The notes below the pieces were generated by a model. That model worked only from the letters and a program-made list of their open reading frames with translations. It was not told the origin of the DNA and did not search any database. This document shows positions 32,108 to 42,311 of a stretch of 64,000 nucleotides of DNA, piece after piece. The position numbers and the translations under genes were made by a program. Source of the DNA: Amanita rubescens (lineage: Eukaryota > Basidiomycota > Agaricomycetes > Agaricales > Amanitaceae); NCBI GenBank assembly GCA_015039365.1, contig WION01000063.1, positions 144,577 through 208,576 of the forward strand, given 5' to 3'. Position 1 is the stretch's first letter. Every line of letters begins with the position of its first letter.

Positions 32108-32215
32108 CAGACTCCTACCCAGTCCCTCGGAGCTAGCTTGACGATGTTATGTAAGCGTATTGCTCTGGAGGGACTGGCAAATAACATGCGTCAACAACGT
32201 CGCGGTTGCGTTACT
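32108..32215 (+). repeat. Terminal inverted repeat of element A (left)
   Basis: Pairs with 43050-43155 in reverse complement. It also contains a smaller internal inverted pair, CCAGTCCCTC and GAGGGACTGG, so each end can fold on itself. Confidence 0.75.
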
Positions 32216-33038
32216 TTCTGTGACATCTTTTCGGACTTTGAATAACTTGAGCGCGCGTTGGCCGTGCCGTATCACCCAGTTGCATGGCACGCCTGTCCCC
32301 TGGCCACAATTGCTCGGCTTGACAAAAGGTGAGTGGTATATCAATTCTTGTACCATATCTAACCCTCTGACTCAAAATTTCAGCCAATCTCGGCGATTTC
32401 TCTATGTCTAGTCAAACAGATATGGTTGTTGATCCGTATTGCCCATCGTTCGATGAAATCCGGGCCAAAACACTTGAGAATCTCGGAAGACGGCCATGTC
32501 TATGGCAGGTTCGCGTCTGTGATGCGATTTTACGTGGCCAAGACGTCATCTCGCTTGCAGCTACTGGCAGTGGGAAGACCTTAACCTTCTGGATGCCGCT
32601 CTTATTCCGGCCACAAGGAATCCAGATCATTGTCACACCCTTAAACATTCTTGGGGAACAAAATACGGAGCTTTTGAGCAGGTTGGACATAGAAGGAATC
32701 TTCATATCGGCTAAAACTGCGACAGAATGGAATTTTCGGGTGAGCCTTTGACATTCTTTGCATATTCAACATATTTGCTCACAACTTGAGTAGCTCATTG
32801 CTTCATTTCGATATTGAGTCATCATCGTCAATCCGGAGGAGCTGATGCGGCCTAAAGGCGGCTTTGAGAAGCTCCTCAGCGATAAGACTTTCAATGACCA
32901 CGTCATCAGTATCGTCATTGACGAAGCCCACTGTATCTCACAGTGGGGAACTTTTTGACCTGAATACCGTGAAATCGGACGTCTTCGTTATTTGCAGCGT
33001 AAACCCTGCCCAACTCTAGCGACATCGGCAACAATGTC

Positions 33039-33442
33039 TGACGAAGTTATCTTATCTAATCTAAGATAACAAGGAGATCTTATCTTATCTGCTTACTAAG
33101 CAGATTAGGATATATATAGATAGAACCTTGTAGAAGGTTCTAGTACGCTTGCGTCATCCTTACTGCGGATGGCGCCATATGACACCATAGCTGCGCATGA
33201 CATCAGCGCAGCTCCATATTTCCATATATGAGTATGACATATGTAGTTACATATATTTACCTATGTTGTTACCTATTAGGACACAGACAGTATATAAACC
33301 TGCCATGTACCGTAGAATAGGAACAAGCTCTCTTAACCTCCTACCACCATCTTCTCAGCTGAGTGGTCAGCTACTGTACACATCGGGTAAGCTATCGCTT
33401 TAACTCCTCGACGCTGCGCTACTGGGCGTTTCCCTTTCGTCA
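33039..33442 (+). repeat. Copia 5' LTR (404 bp)
   Basis: TGACGAAGTTATC...CCCTTTCGTCA. It contains inverted short repeats (TTATCTTA...TAAGATAA), and a TATA box TATATAAA at 33291-33298 that probably starts element transcription. Confidence 0.95.
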
Positions 33443-33454
33443 GGTTATGGGCCC
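33443..33454 (+). promoter_or_regulatory. Primer-binding site matching the tRNA-iMet anticodon arm
   Basis: GGTTATGGGCCC follows the LTR terminal CA directly. It is complementary, allowing a mismatch or wobble, to the anticodon stem-loop of initiator methionine tRNA (the CAU anticodon region), as in Drosophila copia, which uses a cleaved tRNA half as primer. Confidence 0.6.
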
Positions 33455-34275
33455 CGACATGGTATTGCTTGTCGACGCTATCGCCAACGACGTACGCGAT
33501 GTGTGAACACAGGTATAGTATCGTGCGGGTCTGTGTACTTGTAGCACCGTTGATTACAAGCTAACCCTTGCACCTGTTATAAGAGCTAATGACATGCGCC
33601 CGGACCCTAGGGCAAAGGGGGATCTCCTAGACACCCAGGGATAAGGGTACCACCTACGTTTCTCAGGGCTGGCATGGCAACCCTGACCCCCACGGAGTTT
33701 TACTTGCCCTCCGTGACGTGATTGGGGTATTAATGCACGATATAACATCATAAGCCCATTGGAGGCTTTAAAATACAATATGGCTCGTAAATAGCTATTC
33801 TAGTATAAAGGACGTGCTGACATCCCATCTGGGGTGGTACACGCAGTCTATTGAGGATGCGCCCTTAGGGACTCCTCTAGTCGGAATGTTCTATAGGAAC
33901 ATTCTAAGTTTAGGCTCTGTGGTGATCCCACAATCCTATCTAGATAGCTTCATATTGTTTACCGGTCGTGCTTACATAGCTGTCTGGGGGGTTTATGGAC
34001 CAGAAGCTATTTCTATTCCTGGAACAAACTGTTCTCCCCCGTTCAAGGGGATCCAGGGGAGAAATGCCGTTTTGCGCGCTCCCAGTTCCAGGACCATATG
34101 CATGTCATCTCTTACAGGTAGCACATTCACACACACGGGTACACGTCCAAGGTGGTGGCGTCCAGGCATGTCCTTGCTTGGAGCAGCTCATAAGCTGCAC
34201 GAATGGGTTGTTGTCGTTTTCGTAATGACACCTCATTAATTATTCCAATTTTAGATAAAATCTTCGCTCCAGCCT

Positions 34276-34839
34276 ATGAGCCGTCGAGCTAGAAGATATA
34301 ATAGATTAGCAGAAGACCTAAATAGGCTTAACAACCTATTCCCAAGTTCATCATCCGACAGTGAACTTGAATCGCTAACTGCAAACTTTGCAGGCAGTTC
34401 AGCTCGGATTACTACCCGGCCCGTTAACCGGATAGTACCAACATACCCATCTGCCTCATCATCCGAGGACGAATTAGATCGTGACCCAAACGATTATTAC
34501 GTCCCACGAGCAGATACTCCGCTTCCTGTATATTTACCAGGAACAGCTCGTCATTCAGCAGGTGTCCATACCTCGCTGATAAATCGTCAGTACAGACTTG
34601 AAACTGACACATTTCGATCCGGTTTCACATTAACCGACGAAATTCGTTTCCGAAGATCTTTAATCGAAGATCGAGGACCTGATTATAGCGAGGTAGAACC
34701 GTTCTCGCAACACAATTCAAGTTCGTTCAGCTCATTAGCTGAACCAAACCAAATCATCACCCAACAAAGGTTCCGAAGAACCTTTTTACAACTCTTTCTT
34801 GCCGCTTTCCTCGCATCACTCTCAATCTTCGTAATCTAA
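34276..34839 (+). CDS. Extra upstream Copia ORF with C-terminal membrane segment
   Basis: 187 residues beginning MSRRARRYNRLAEDL, with a Ser/Asp/Arg-rich body and one strongly hydrophobic C-terminal segment (LQLFLAAFLASLSIFVI), like a tail-anchored membrane protein. It lies between the 5' LTR leader and Gag-Pol, in the same frame as Gag-Pol; only a TAA and two sense codons separate them. Copia elements usually have no ORF here. No cysteines or envelope-like signal peptide suggest an envelope. Function unknown; it could be made alone, or joined to Gag by stop-codon readthrough. Confidence 0.65.
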   Translation: MSRRARRYNRLAEDLNRLNNLFPSSSSDSELESLTANFAGSSARITTRPVNRIVPTYPSASSSEDELDRDPNDYYVPRADTPLPVYLPGTARHSAGVHTSLINRQYRLETDTFRSGFTLTDEIRFRRSLIEDRGPDYSEVEPFSQHNSSSFSSLAEPNQIITQQRFRRTFLQLFLAAFLASLSIFVI

Positions 34840-34845
34840 AGAAAG

Positions 34846-37800
34846 ATGTCCGAAGATTCAGCATCACTCTCCACTGTCCCCTTACTTAAGGGAGACAATT
34901 ACCGCTTGTGGGCTCGCAAAATGACAGCCTATTTACAAGTAAAAGGAATCTACAAATACATGAGAGATTCCTTCATCCAACCGCTAGATCTAAACGTCAC
35001 CGAGCAGGCAACACTCGAAGCTCATGACTTCGACGCGATGTTACCTGCAGAAGAAGGTGCAGCTCCACTACCGGCCCCAATACCGGCAAATATTCAAGCA
35101 TTATTAGATCAGAGGGACACATATTTAGAGTGGCTCTCTGATAACGAGAAAGCCCTGGGTTCTATTATGCTCCGTTTGAGCGATTCTATCGCGGAGATAT
35201 ATGACACAGGAGCCCATCTCAATGCAAGGGTCCTTTGGGTCGCCTTGCGACAAAGATATGGGGATACCGGCCGAACCGGTACTTTCAACGAATTCCAGGC
35301 TGCCCTGGATTGGAAGCTTGATGAAAGAAGGGACCCTGAACAGTCCCTTAATGAAATAATCGCCAAATTTGAGCGATTAAGTGGACAGGGTTTCTCGCTA
35401 CCCGAAGAACAAAAAGCGATGATAATTGTCCGCGGAGTACCGCATCGTTGGGACAATTTTGTAGGAGCCGTTTTGGCAACTGCACCAGCGGCTGGTCTAA
35501 CAGTCCAGCACGTTGCAATTCAGATCAGGGAAGAATGGAGAAGGCGACACTCGGCTGTCGCACATACGACCGCACAAATGGCGCGGGGTGACCTGCAACA
35601 AAGAATTGGTGGACAAGCACCCTGGCAAGGTCGTGGGCGAGGACGTGGACGAGGCCGCGGAGGATTCCGTGGCCGTGGACGTGGTCGTGGTGGTTTTCAA
35701 CCATACACACCACAAAACCAGCAACCAGTAGTGGGAGCTGGCAATGCTCCGAGGTTACCGGAGCAACAGCAGCAGTGGCAGGGTCAAATGACCAATCAAA
35801 CACGTGGCCGTAACTGGCAACGTAATAGGCAACTTCGCCAAACTGCGAAGGCCAACCGAGCGGCAGCACGAGCTGACGCTCATCAAGTAACTTCTGGCAT
35901 AACCTATACTGGGCAAAACCAAACTCAGTATACTGCTGCACCGGCCATACTTGGCCACCATTCCATTGTACCATTTGTACAAGGATCGTCCACTGGGAGA
36001 ATAGAAGAAGTCACTCCCATGCAAGAAGAACCCCTTATAGAAGGGGCATATGATGATCAGCCGAATGATAACTTCACGGCTTTTGACGATTATGATATGA
36101 AGAATTATGATGATTCTGCATATGATGATTACTATAACGACGAGTGGGTAAAATCTTATTTTAGTGCGGATTGGGCTAACTCTTATTCAGTGGACGTATG
36201 TAAAACAATCTCAGATTCTGTAATTGTATATAACATGGAATGTAATAAAAATTCATGTAAATCCAAAAACGTCCCAATGAGAGTTAGCCCTATAAGTCCA
36301 AACTATAAAAATAAGGTTCATATTGCCTATCCAATGCATACAACGGGAAATCAACATCAGCACATAATATGTGCTGGTAGAACGGATAATTGCAAATGTC
36401 CTTCCTGTTGTACAGAACGGACTGGAGAAACACTATGGATGTGTGACTCTGGTGCATCTGAGCATTTTACCTTTAATCTGAACGATTTTTCAGATTATAA
36501 ACCTTTTGATAAAGTAAAACTGGTAAAAACCGCAGATGGCACATCCGATCTAATTGGACAAGGCACTGTTATTTTTATTCATAAATTATCTAATGGAACA
36601 AGCCACCTTGTGAAACTGTACCCCGTGTTATACATGCCACGTCTTAACATACGACTTGTTTCGAACGGCATGTTGTGTAAGCAAGGGTTACTGGCGTCAC
36701 AAGACGATCAACGGATCACCTTTTCCTATAAAGATGGTAAAAAGGAAATATATCTTGAAGCAAGTTATCGCAATCAAGATACATTGACTTTATGCACAGG
36801 ACGTATTGTTCATAAAAACGTCCACAAAGTGCCACCATTCTTTGAAAGAGAATCTGTCAATACATATACACACGTTGATAAGGCTCCACCTGTTGAAACT
36901 TATACAGTAAATGAAAGCGTATCAACGTACGATATATGGCATAAACGTCTAGGTCACCCTAGTAAAGACGTGTTCCAACATTTACATGGACACGTAAAAG
37001 GGTTTGAAAAAGGCGATCTTCCCAAACCATCCCCAAATCTTCGATGTGAAGGATGCTTAAAAGGAAAAATGAAGGCAAAAACTTACAAGGAATCCAAAAA
37101 GCGGGCATCACGTCCACTTGAAATGATCCACATGGACTTAAAAGAGTTTCCAACTCAGTCTTATCACAAATACAAGTATATACTTGTTGTGGTCGATGAT
37201 TATTCATCGTATGTATGGATCGGATTCCTTAAACACAAGTCAGATACAGCTGAAGTGTTCCAGCGATGGTTCACGAAAGTTTCTGCACTTAACAAACGAA
37301 TACTCTACCTCCGTTCCGATCGAGGGGGGGAATTCGTAAATAAAACCTTTAAAAATTTCCTTGACAAAAATGGCATTCAACACCAAACATCGGCACCTCA
37401 TATACATCAGCAAAATGGACGAGCCGAACGAATGATTCAGACTTTAAATGATAAGTCTGAAGCTATGCGGCTCGATGCATGTATACCGAGATCATGGTGG
37501 GAATTTTCAATCGAAACAGCTGTACACGTATACAATAGAACCCCAATTGTGCGTGGCAACTGGAAAACGCCTTGGGAACTTTTATATAGTTCCCTTCCTG
37601 ACGTTCAATACTTTAAAGTATTTGGATGTGAAGCTTGGGTTTTTATCCCAGTTGAAAAACGTTCTGATAAATTATCTCCAAAATCAGAACTTATGACCTT
37701 TGTCGGGTATGAACTAGGATCAAAAGCATATAAATTTATGGATTCCAATAATACACTAGTCATATCCGCCCAAGCCACATTCTTTGAAGACAGATTTCCT

Positions 37801-40800
37801 CGTAAAGGAAAAAGTGATATTATTATTACTAAAGATCTTGCACCAATCCTTCTCGATAATCGAGACACTAATAATGGTATTCCATCCCCTTCCCCTGCTA
37901 GGGGAAGACAACTTGGTCGCAGGCGCACACAATCTCCTCTACCAGCTGACTCTGTAGAGGGAGGAGATCCTGAAAGCGACTCAAGCTCCAGCTCAGGTCA
38001 CTCGGGCGATAAACCGGCATCAGTAAAACGAGAATCATTATCACCCCTATCAGATGGCCTTAAAACTCCGTCTTGGGGATTAAAATCTCGTAGTCCAACA
38101 CCGGACGATGCTGATAGACCGGATAGTCCTGATATCAGAAAAGGTTCCACCATGGATGATCTTAGAAGGAGATTCCAAGAAACCATGAGGAACATTGACG
38201 ATGAACTAGAGGACCTTGAAGATGGAGAAAGAACTCGCCTGCTGGAACAGAATAGTGGACTTCGTGACAGGCACACGAATATAGAAATTCGTAGACGCAA
38301 TGCGGATGAAATTCTTAAAAAATTCATCCCTGACAGAAGTCCACCATGTACGAATACTAGAGAACAAGTCTTAGATATTAGAAAAAGACTTGCAGAAAGA
38401 TTCGCACCAGATAGGAATCTTGAACGAACTAATGAAGATCGTAAAACAATCTCTGAATTTAAAAAGGAGATTGATGAACAAATTCCGATGCCAGATCTAA
38501 CTTTTAATAAAGTTAGAGAGGAATTTGGCAAACGATCAACCGTTCAAAAACCTATAAATCCAGCAGATTATATCCCTGAAACAATTAGACCATCATCCAA
38601 AGCCATGGGAAAACGTAGAGAAAGATCCAAATCTTTAGATAGATCTCATAGACCTCGTAGCAGACAGAGGCTAAACGAACCCACTCCAGTGGTACCCCCA
38701 CCGGCAGTAGTTCCCCGAAGATCTAATCGCGTTCCCAAGCCAATTATACGTAAAGACAATGCGTATGGTGAAAAGAAAGCAGTTGAAATAGAAAAAGAAA
38801 TTCTCAGACAAAGAGATCTGATTAAATATCAGATTGACAATTACGAGAATGACTTTGGTGGTCGTATCCCGAATAAGGATGCGGCTGCACGCTTCAATCC
38901 AACTGCTAAAACACCACCTTCAAGATCTATGGATATAGATCCCAAAGCAACAGTGGCTAGGATGATCAAAGAGTGCGGAAATGACTTCATGCATTTCTTA
39001 CTCGCAAATATGATACCAAGAGAAGAAATTCGAACGTATCAATATAGGGATATATATAAGATCAAAGGTGAAAATATTGATCTATATAAGCAGTGGCGAA
39101 CTGCTATGGAAGACGAGTTCAAATCTCTACAAAATAGAGATATATGGGAATTAATGGAATTACCAAAAGGGCGTAACCCAATAAAGTGTCGTTGGGTTTA
39201 TGATATTAAGTCGGATGGCCGTAAAAAGGCACGACTTGTCGCCAAAGGCTTTAGCCAACGCCCGGGATTGGATTATGATGAAACATTCTCGCCGGTAGCG
39301 AGATATGAAACTATTAGACTTCTTCTGGCAACAAGTGCTTTAGAAAATTGGGATATTGAAGCACTTGACGTTAAAACCGCTTTCCTCTATGGCGACTTAG
39401 ACGAGGAAATATATATGCAACAACCAGAAGGTTTCATCATTAAAGGACAAGAATCTAAAGTATATAAACTTAAGAAAGCTATTTATGGCTTAAAACAAGC
39501 ATCGTACGCTTGGAATAAACAAGCAGACAAATCCTTGAAGTCCCTAGGATTTAAACGATGCTTAGCCGACTCTGGCATATACGTCAGAACCACAGATAAA
39601 GATATTACCATATGTGTAATATATGTGGACGACATACTTTTCATAGGAGACAGAACCGAAACAATTTCATATATCAAAAAGGAGTTTATGAAAATGTGGG
39701 AATGTCGTGACCTAGGAAAAGTCAAAGAATACTTGGGCATTAGAATCAATTACGACCGAGCAATTGGTATGCTTGTAATAGATCAAGCTGCCTATGCAAA
39801 GACAGTCGTCGAACGCTTTGGCTTGTTAAATTGCAAGCCGGTGTCAACTCCTTTACCTGCAGGATATGTACCTGCTAAAAACACCTCTGAAGCATCCTCC
39901 GAGGATAGATCCTATTATCAACAAATAATTGGATCGTTGCTATATCTCGCCTTAGGAACTAGGCCTGATATTGCTTATGCTGTTATTTTAATGTCGCAAT
40001 TTTCTGTTAATCCATCATACGACCACATCCAAAGGGCGCTTTATATAGTAAAATATATAGCGCACACCCTTGACACACGAATAACCTATTCCAGAAATGG
40101 GAAAGGCTTCGTTGCCTATGCAGACGCTGATTGGGCATCTGACAGAGAGACTAGAGTCTCGGTTACAGGCTATGCCTTAACTTTGGCAGGGGGTGCAGTT
40201 TGTTGGGTTTCTCGAAAACAGAAAACAGTTGCGTTGTCATCAACAGAAGCTGAATATATGGCAATGTCCGATGCCTCACGTCAAATTATGTGGGTGCTAA
40301 ACCTATACCAAGAATTAGGTTTCCCTTTGGGCGGCATTGATCTCCTTTGCGACAATCAGGGTGCGATATTTCTGGCATCAAACCCTGCACAACAGCACAA
40401 ATCAAAGCACATTTCTATTCGCTATCATTACATTAGGGAACGTGTTGAACAAAAAGAGATCAATCTTTATTACGTTCCCACCAATCAACAAATAGCGGAC
40501 TTAATGACTAAGAACCTGAATAGAGAGAAAATTCAATTCTTTATAAATGAATTAGGAATCACCGTTAATGTTACTCCATATCCCACTATCAAAATGCATA
40601 GTGCAAGTCACTGGATACACCTTTCAGCCGAAGGGTTAAATGGAGTTGAAGCAACATTCATGTATACGAACAAGCGTCAAAATTTCATTCGTGATATGCT
40701 TGATCCGAAAGTACCAAAGGATACGTTCATGAATAGAAAAGAAGATCTTCTGCCGAAACCAGTTAGAGATCGTATTATGAAGATATACGAACCTATAAGG

Positions 40801-40941
40801 CAATCAAAGATCAAAAGATCGTTTAAACGAGAAGACATTAATATGTTGGACTCGTGGAATCTTTTAGAGACATTGACGGATGAAAACAAATTCCTAGTAG
40901 AGTTCATTAAGAAGAAATGGCGAATAAATATTCTAGGATGA
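34846..40941 (+). CDS. Copia Gag-Pol polyprotein
   Basis: 2,031 residues, open throughout. Gag begins in Copia style (LLKGDNYRLWARKM) and carries an RG-rich basic stretch (about residues 265-290) where a zinc knuckle is often found. The protease has MCDSGASEHFTF (about 530). The integrase has an HLGHPS-type zinc region (WHKRLGHPS) and catalytic D, D and E in HMDLKEF, LRSDRGGEF and NGRAERM (about 760-860). Reverse transcriptase spans about 1440-1690 with ALDVKTAFL and YVDDILF. RNase H is at about 1770-1900 (ALSSTEAEYMA, LCDNQGA, TKHISIRYHYIRE-like). About 120 extra residues follow RNase H with no recognised domain. All catalytic residues expected are present. Confidence 0.95.
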   Translation: MSEDSASLSTVPLLKGDNYRLWARKMTAYLQVKGIYKYMRDSFIQPLDLNVTEQATLEAHDFDAMLPAEEGAAPLPAPIPANIQALLDQRDTYLEWLSDNEKALGSIMLRLSDSIAEIYDTGAHLNARVLWVALRQRYGDTGRTGTFNEFQAALDWKLDERRDPEQSLNEIIAKFERLSGQGFSLPEEQKAMIIVRGVPHRWDNFVGAVLATAPAAGLTVQHVAIQIREEWRRRHSAVAHTTAQMARGDLQQRIGGQAPWQGRGRGRGRGRGGFRGRGRGRGGFQPYTPQNQQPVVGAGNAPRLPEQQQQWQGQMTNQTRGRNWQRNRQLRQTAKANRAAARADAHQVTSGITYTGQNQTQYTAAPAILGHHSIVPFVQGSSTGRIEEVTPMQEEPLIEGAYDDQPNDNFTAFDDYDMKNYDDSAYDDYYNDEWVKSYFSADWANSYSVDVCKTISDSVIVYNMECNKNSCKSKNVPMRVSPISPNYKNKVHIAYPMHTTGNQHQHIICAGRTDNCKCPSCCTERTGETLWMCDSGASEHFTFNLNDFSDYKPFDKVKLVKTADGTSDLIGQGTVIFIHKLSNGTSHLVKLYPVLYMPRLNIRLVSNGMLCKQGLLASQDDQRITFSYKDGKKEIYLEASYRNQDTLTLCTGRIVHKNVHKVPPFFERESVNTYTHVDKAPPVETYTVNESVSTYDIWHKRLGHPSKDVFQHLHGHVKGFEKGDLPKPSPNLRCEGCLKGKMKAKTYKESKKRASRPLEMIHMDLKEFPTQSYHKYKYILVVVDDYSSYVWIGFLKHKSDTAEVFQRWFTKVSALNKRILYLRSDRGGEFVNKTFKNFLDKNGIQHQTSAPHIHQQNGRAERMIQTLNDKSEAMRLDACIPRSWWEFSIETAVHVYNRTPIVRGNWKTPWELLYSSLPDVQYFKVFGCEAWVFIPVEKRSDKLSPKSELMTFVGYELGSKAYKFMDSNNTLVISAQATFFEDRFPRKGKSDIIITKDLAPILLDNRDTNNGIPSPSPARGRQLGRRRTQSPLPADSVEGGDPESDSSSSSGHSGDKPASVKRESLSPLSDGLKTPSWGLKSRSPTPDDADRPDSPDIRKGSTMDDLRRRFQETMRNIDDELEDLEDGERTRLLEQNSGLRDRHTNIEIRRRNADEILKKFIPDRSPPCTNTREQVLDIRKRLAERFAPDRNLERTNEDRKTISEFKKEIDEQIPMPDLTFNKVREEFGKRSTVQKPINPADYIPETIRPSSKAMGKRRERSKSLDRSHRPRSRQRLNEPTPVVPPPAVVPRRSNRVPKPIIRKDNAYGEKKAVEIEKEILRQRDLIKYQIDNYENDFGGRIPNKDAAARFNPTAKTPPSRSMDIDPKATVARMIKECGNDFMHFLLANMIPREEIRTYQYRDIYKIKGENIDLYKQWRTAMEDEFKSLQNRDIWELMELPKGRNPIKCRWVYDIKSDGRKKARLVAKGFSQRPGLDYDETFSPVARYETIRLLLATSALENWDIEALDVKTAFLYGDLDEEIYMQQPEGFIIKGQESKVYKLKKAIYGLKQASYAWNKQADKSLKSLGFKRCLADSGIYVRTTDKDITICVIYVDDILFIGDRTETISYIKKEFMKMWECRDLGKVKEYLGIRINYDRAIGMLVIDQAAYAKTVVERFGLLNCKPVSTPLPAGYVPAKNTSEASSEDRSYYQQIIGSLLYLALGTRPDIAYAVILMSQFSVNPSYDHIQRALYIVKYIAHTLDTRITYSRNGKGFVAYADADWASDRETRVSVTGYALTLAGGAVCWVSRKQKTVALSSTEAEYMAMSDASRQIMWVLNLYQELGFPLGGIDLLCDNQGAIFLASNPAQQHKSKHISIRYHYIRERVEQKEINLYYVPTNQQIADLMTKNLNREKIQFFINELGITVNVTPYPTIKMHSASHWIHLSAEGLNGVEATFMYTNKRQNFIRDMLDPKVPKDTFMNRKEDLLPKPVRDRIMKIYEPIRQSKIKRSFKREDINMLDSWNLLETLTDENKFLVEFIKKKWRINILG

Positions 40942-40956
40942 CTTAGCGAGGGGGTG

Positions 40957-41360
40957 TGACGAAGTTATCTTATCTAATCTAAGATAACAAGGAGATCTTA
41001 TCTTATCTGCTTACTAAGCAGATTAGGATATATATAGATAGAACCTTGTAGAAGGTTCTAGTACGCTTGCGTCATCCTTACTGCGGATGGCGCCATATGA
41101 CACCATAGCTGCGCATGACATCAGCGCAGCTCCATATTTCCATATATGAGTATGACATATGTAGTTACATATATTTACCTATGTTGTTACCTATTAGGAC
41201 ACAGACAGTATATAAACCTGCCATGTACCGTAGAATAGGAACAAGCTCTCTTAACCTCCTACCACCATCTTCTCAGCTGAGTGGTCAGCTACTGTACACA
41301 TCGGGTAAGCTATCGCTTTAACTCCTCGACGCTGCGCTACTGGGCGTTTCCCTTTCGTCA
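40957..41360 (+). repeat. Copia 3' LTR (404 bp)
   Basis: Identical base for base to the 5' LTR on direct reading; followed by the ATGTC target duplication. Confidence 0.95.
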
Positions 41361-42311
41361 ATGTCATCAGGTGTAATCGACAACGTCAAGAAAGTCTTGC
41401 ACCTTCGTGAAGAAGCTTTATTCATTTCCCGTTGCTCTACTGATCGCACCAACATCAAGATACTCGTCTGCCCAATTCTCAATCCCATTCGCACGTTCCG
41501 GGACCTTTCGTTCTTATTATGCAACTGGAAGCTTGGTGATCCACCACCGCCGAAGTTTCTGGTCTTTTTCGACAACATCAACGAGTCTGTTTTAGCCGGC
41601 CTATTCTTGCGAAGCTTATTGCCTAAAGATCAACACCACCGTGTCAAGTGGTTCAATTCAGAGATGTCAGATAAGTTCAAGCGGAATGAAGCAGGACGGT
41701 TGGCTTGGGGTGAAACGTGGGGTCTGATGGCAACCGATTCATTCGGGATGGTGAGTTCACGTTAGCGCAAATTTACAATGTACTAAGGGATGCTCAGGGT
41801 ATGGATCTACCTGACATCGCAATTGTTATCCAATGGCGTGCCACTCCATCTATATCAGCTCTTTGGCAACGATTTGGACGTTGCGTTCGTGATCCGACCC
41901 TTGAGGGTACTGCAATTTTTTTTGCCGAAAAGGAGTATTTCGACGTTCTCGCAAACGAAAAAAAGAAACGAAAGCGCAATTCTTCTTCTATCAAAATTGA
42001 ACCAGGTACATCATCAACTGCCAAACAAACTAAACTGGGGCCTTCTACAAGTCGGTCAGCGGCATCCCGGGACCACGAGGCTTCCGACGAAGAGGGAGAG
42101 GAGGAAGGGGAGGAGGAGGAGGAGGCGGAGGCGGAGGAGAAGGATGACTCTGATGATGCCGAGGATGAGAAGGATGACGAGAAGGGGAAGGGGAAGAAAA
42201 AGAAGCCCTCAACGTACTCGAGAAAGAAATCCAAAAAAGAGAAGATTGAACCTGCTGTTTTCACCTTGCTTAATGCCGATACCCGGGGGGTCAGTTGTCG
42301 CTGCCAGCCAT

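Larger units (their letters stand above)
33039..41360 (+). mobile_element. Intact young Ty1/Copia retrotransposon
   Basis: 8,322 bp with 404-bp LTRs (33039-33442 and 40957-41360) that read identically, a 5-bp target duplication ATGTC (33034-33038 and 41361-41365), a primer-binding site just inside the left LTR, a polypurine tract GAGGGGG before the right LTR, a 187-codon upstream ORF and an uninterrupted 2,031-codon Gag-Pol. LTR termini are TG...CA. With no LTR difference and open frames, it is probably a very recent and possibly active insertion. Confidence 0.95.

Noticed and set aside
36400..36420. CCHC zinc knuckle in Copia Gag
   Set aside because: The Cys residues at NCKCPSCC lack the CX2CX4HX4C spacing; RNA binding more likely rests on the RG-rich region.
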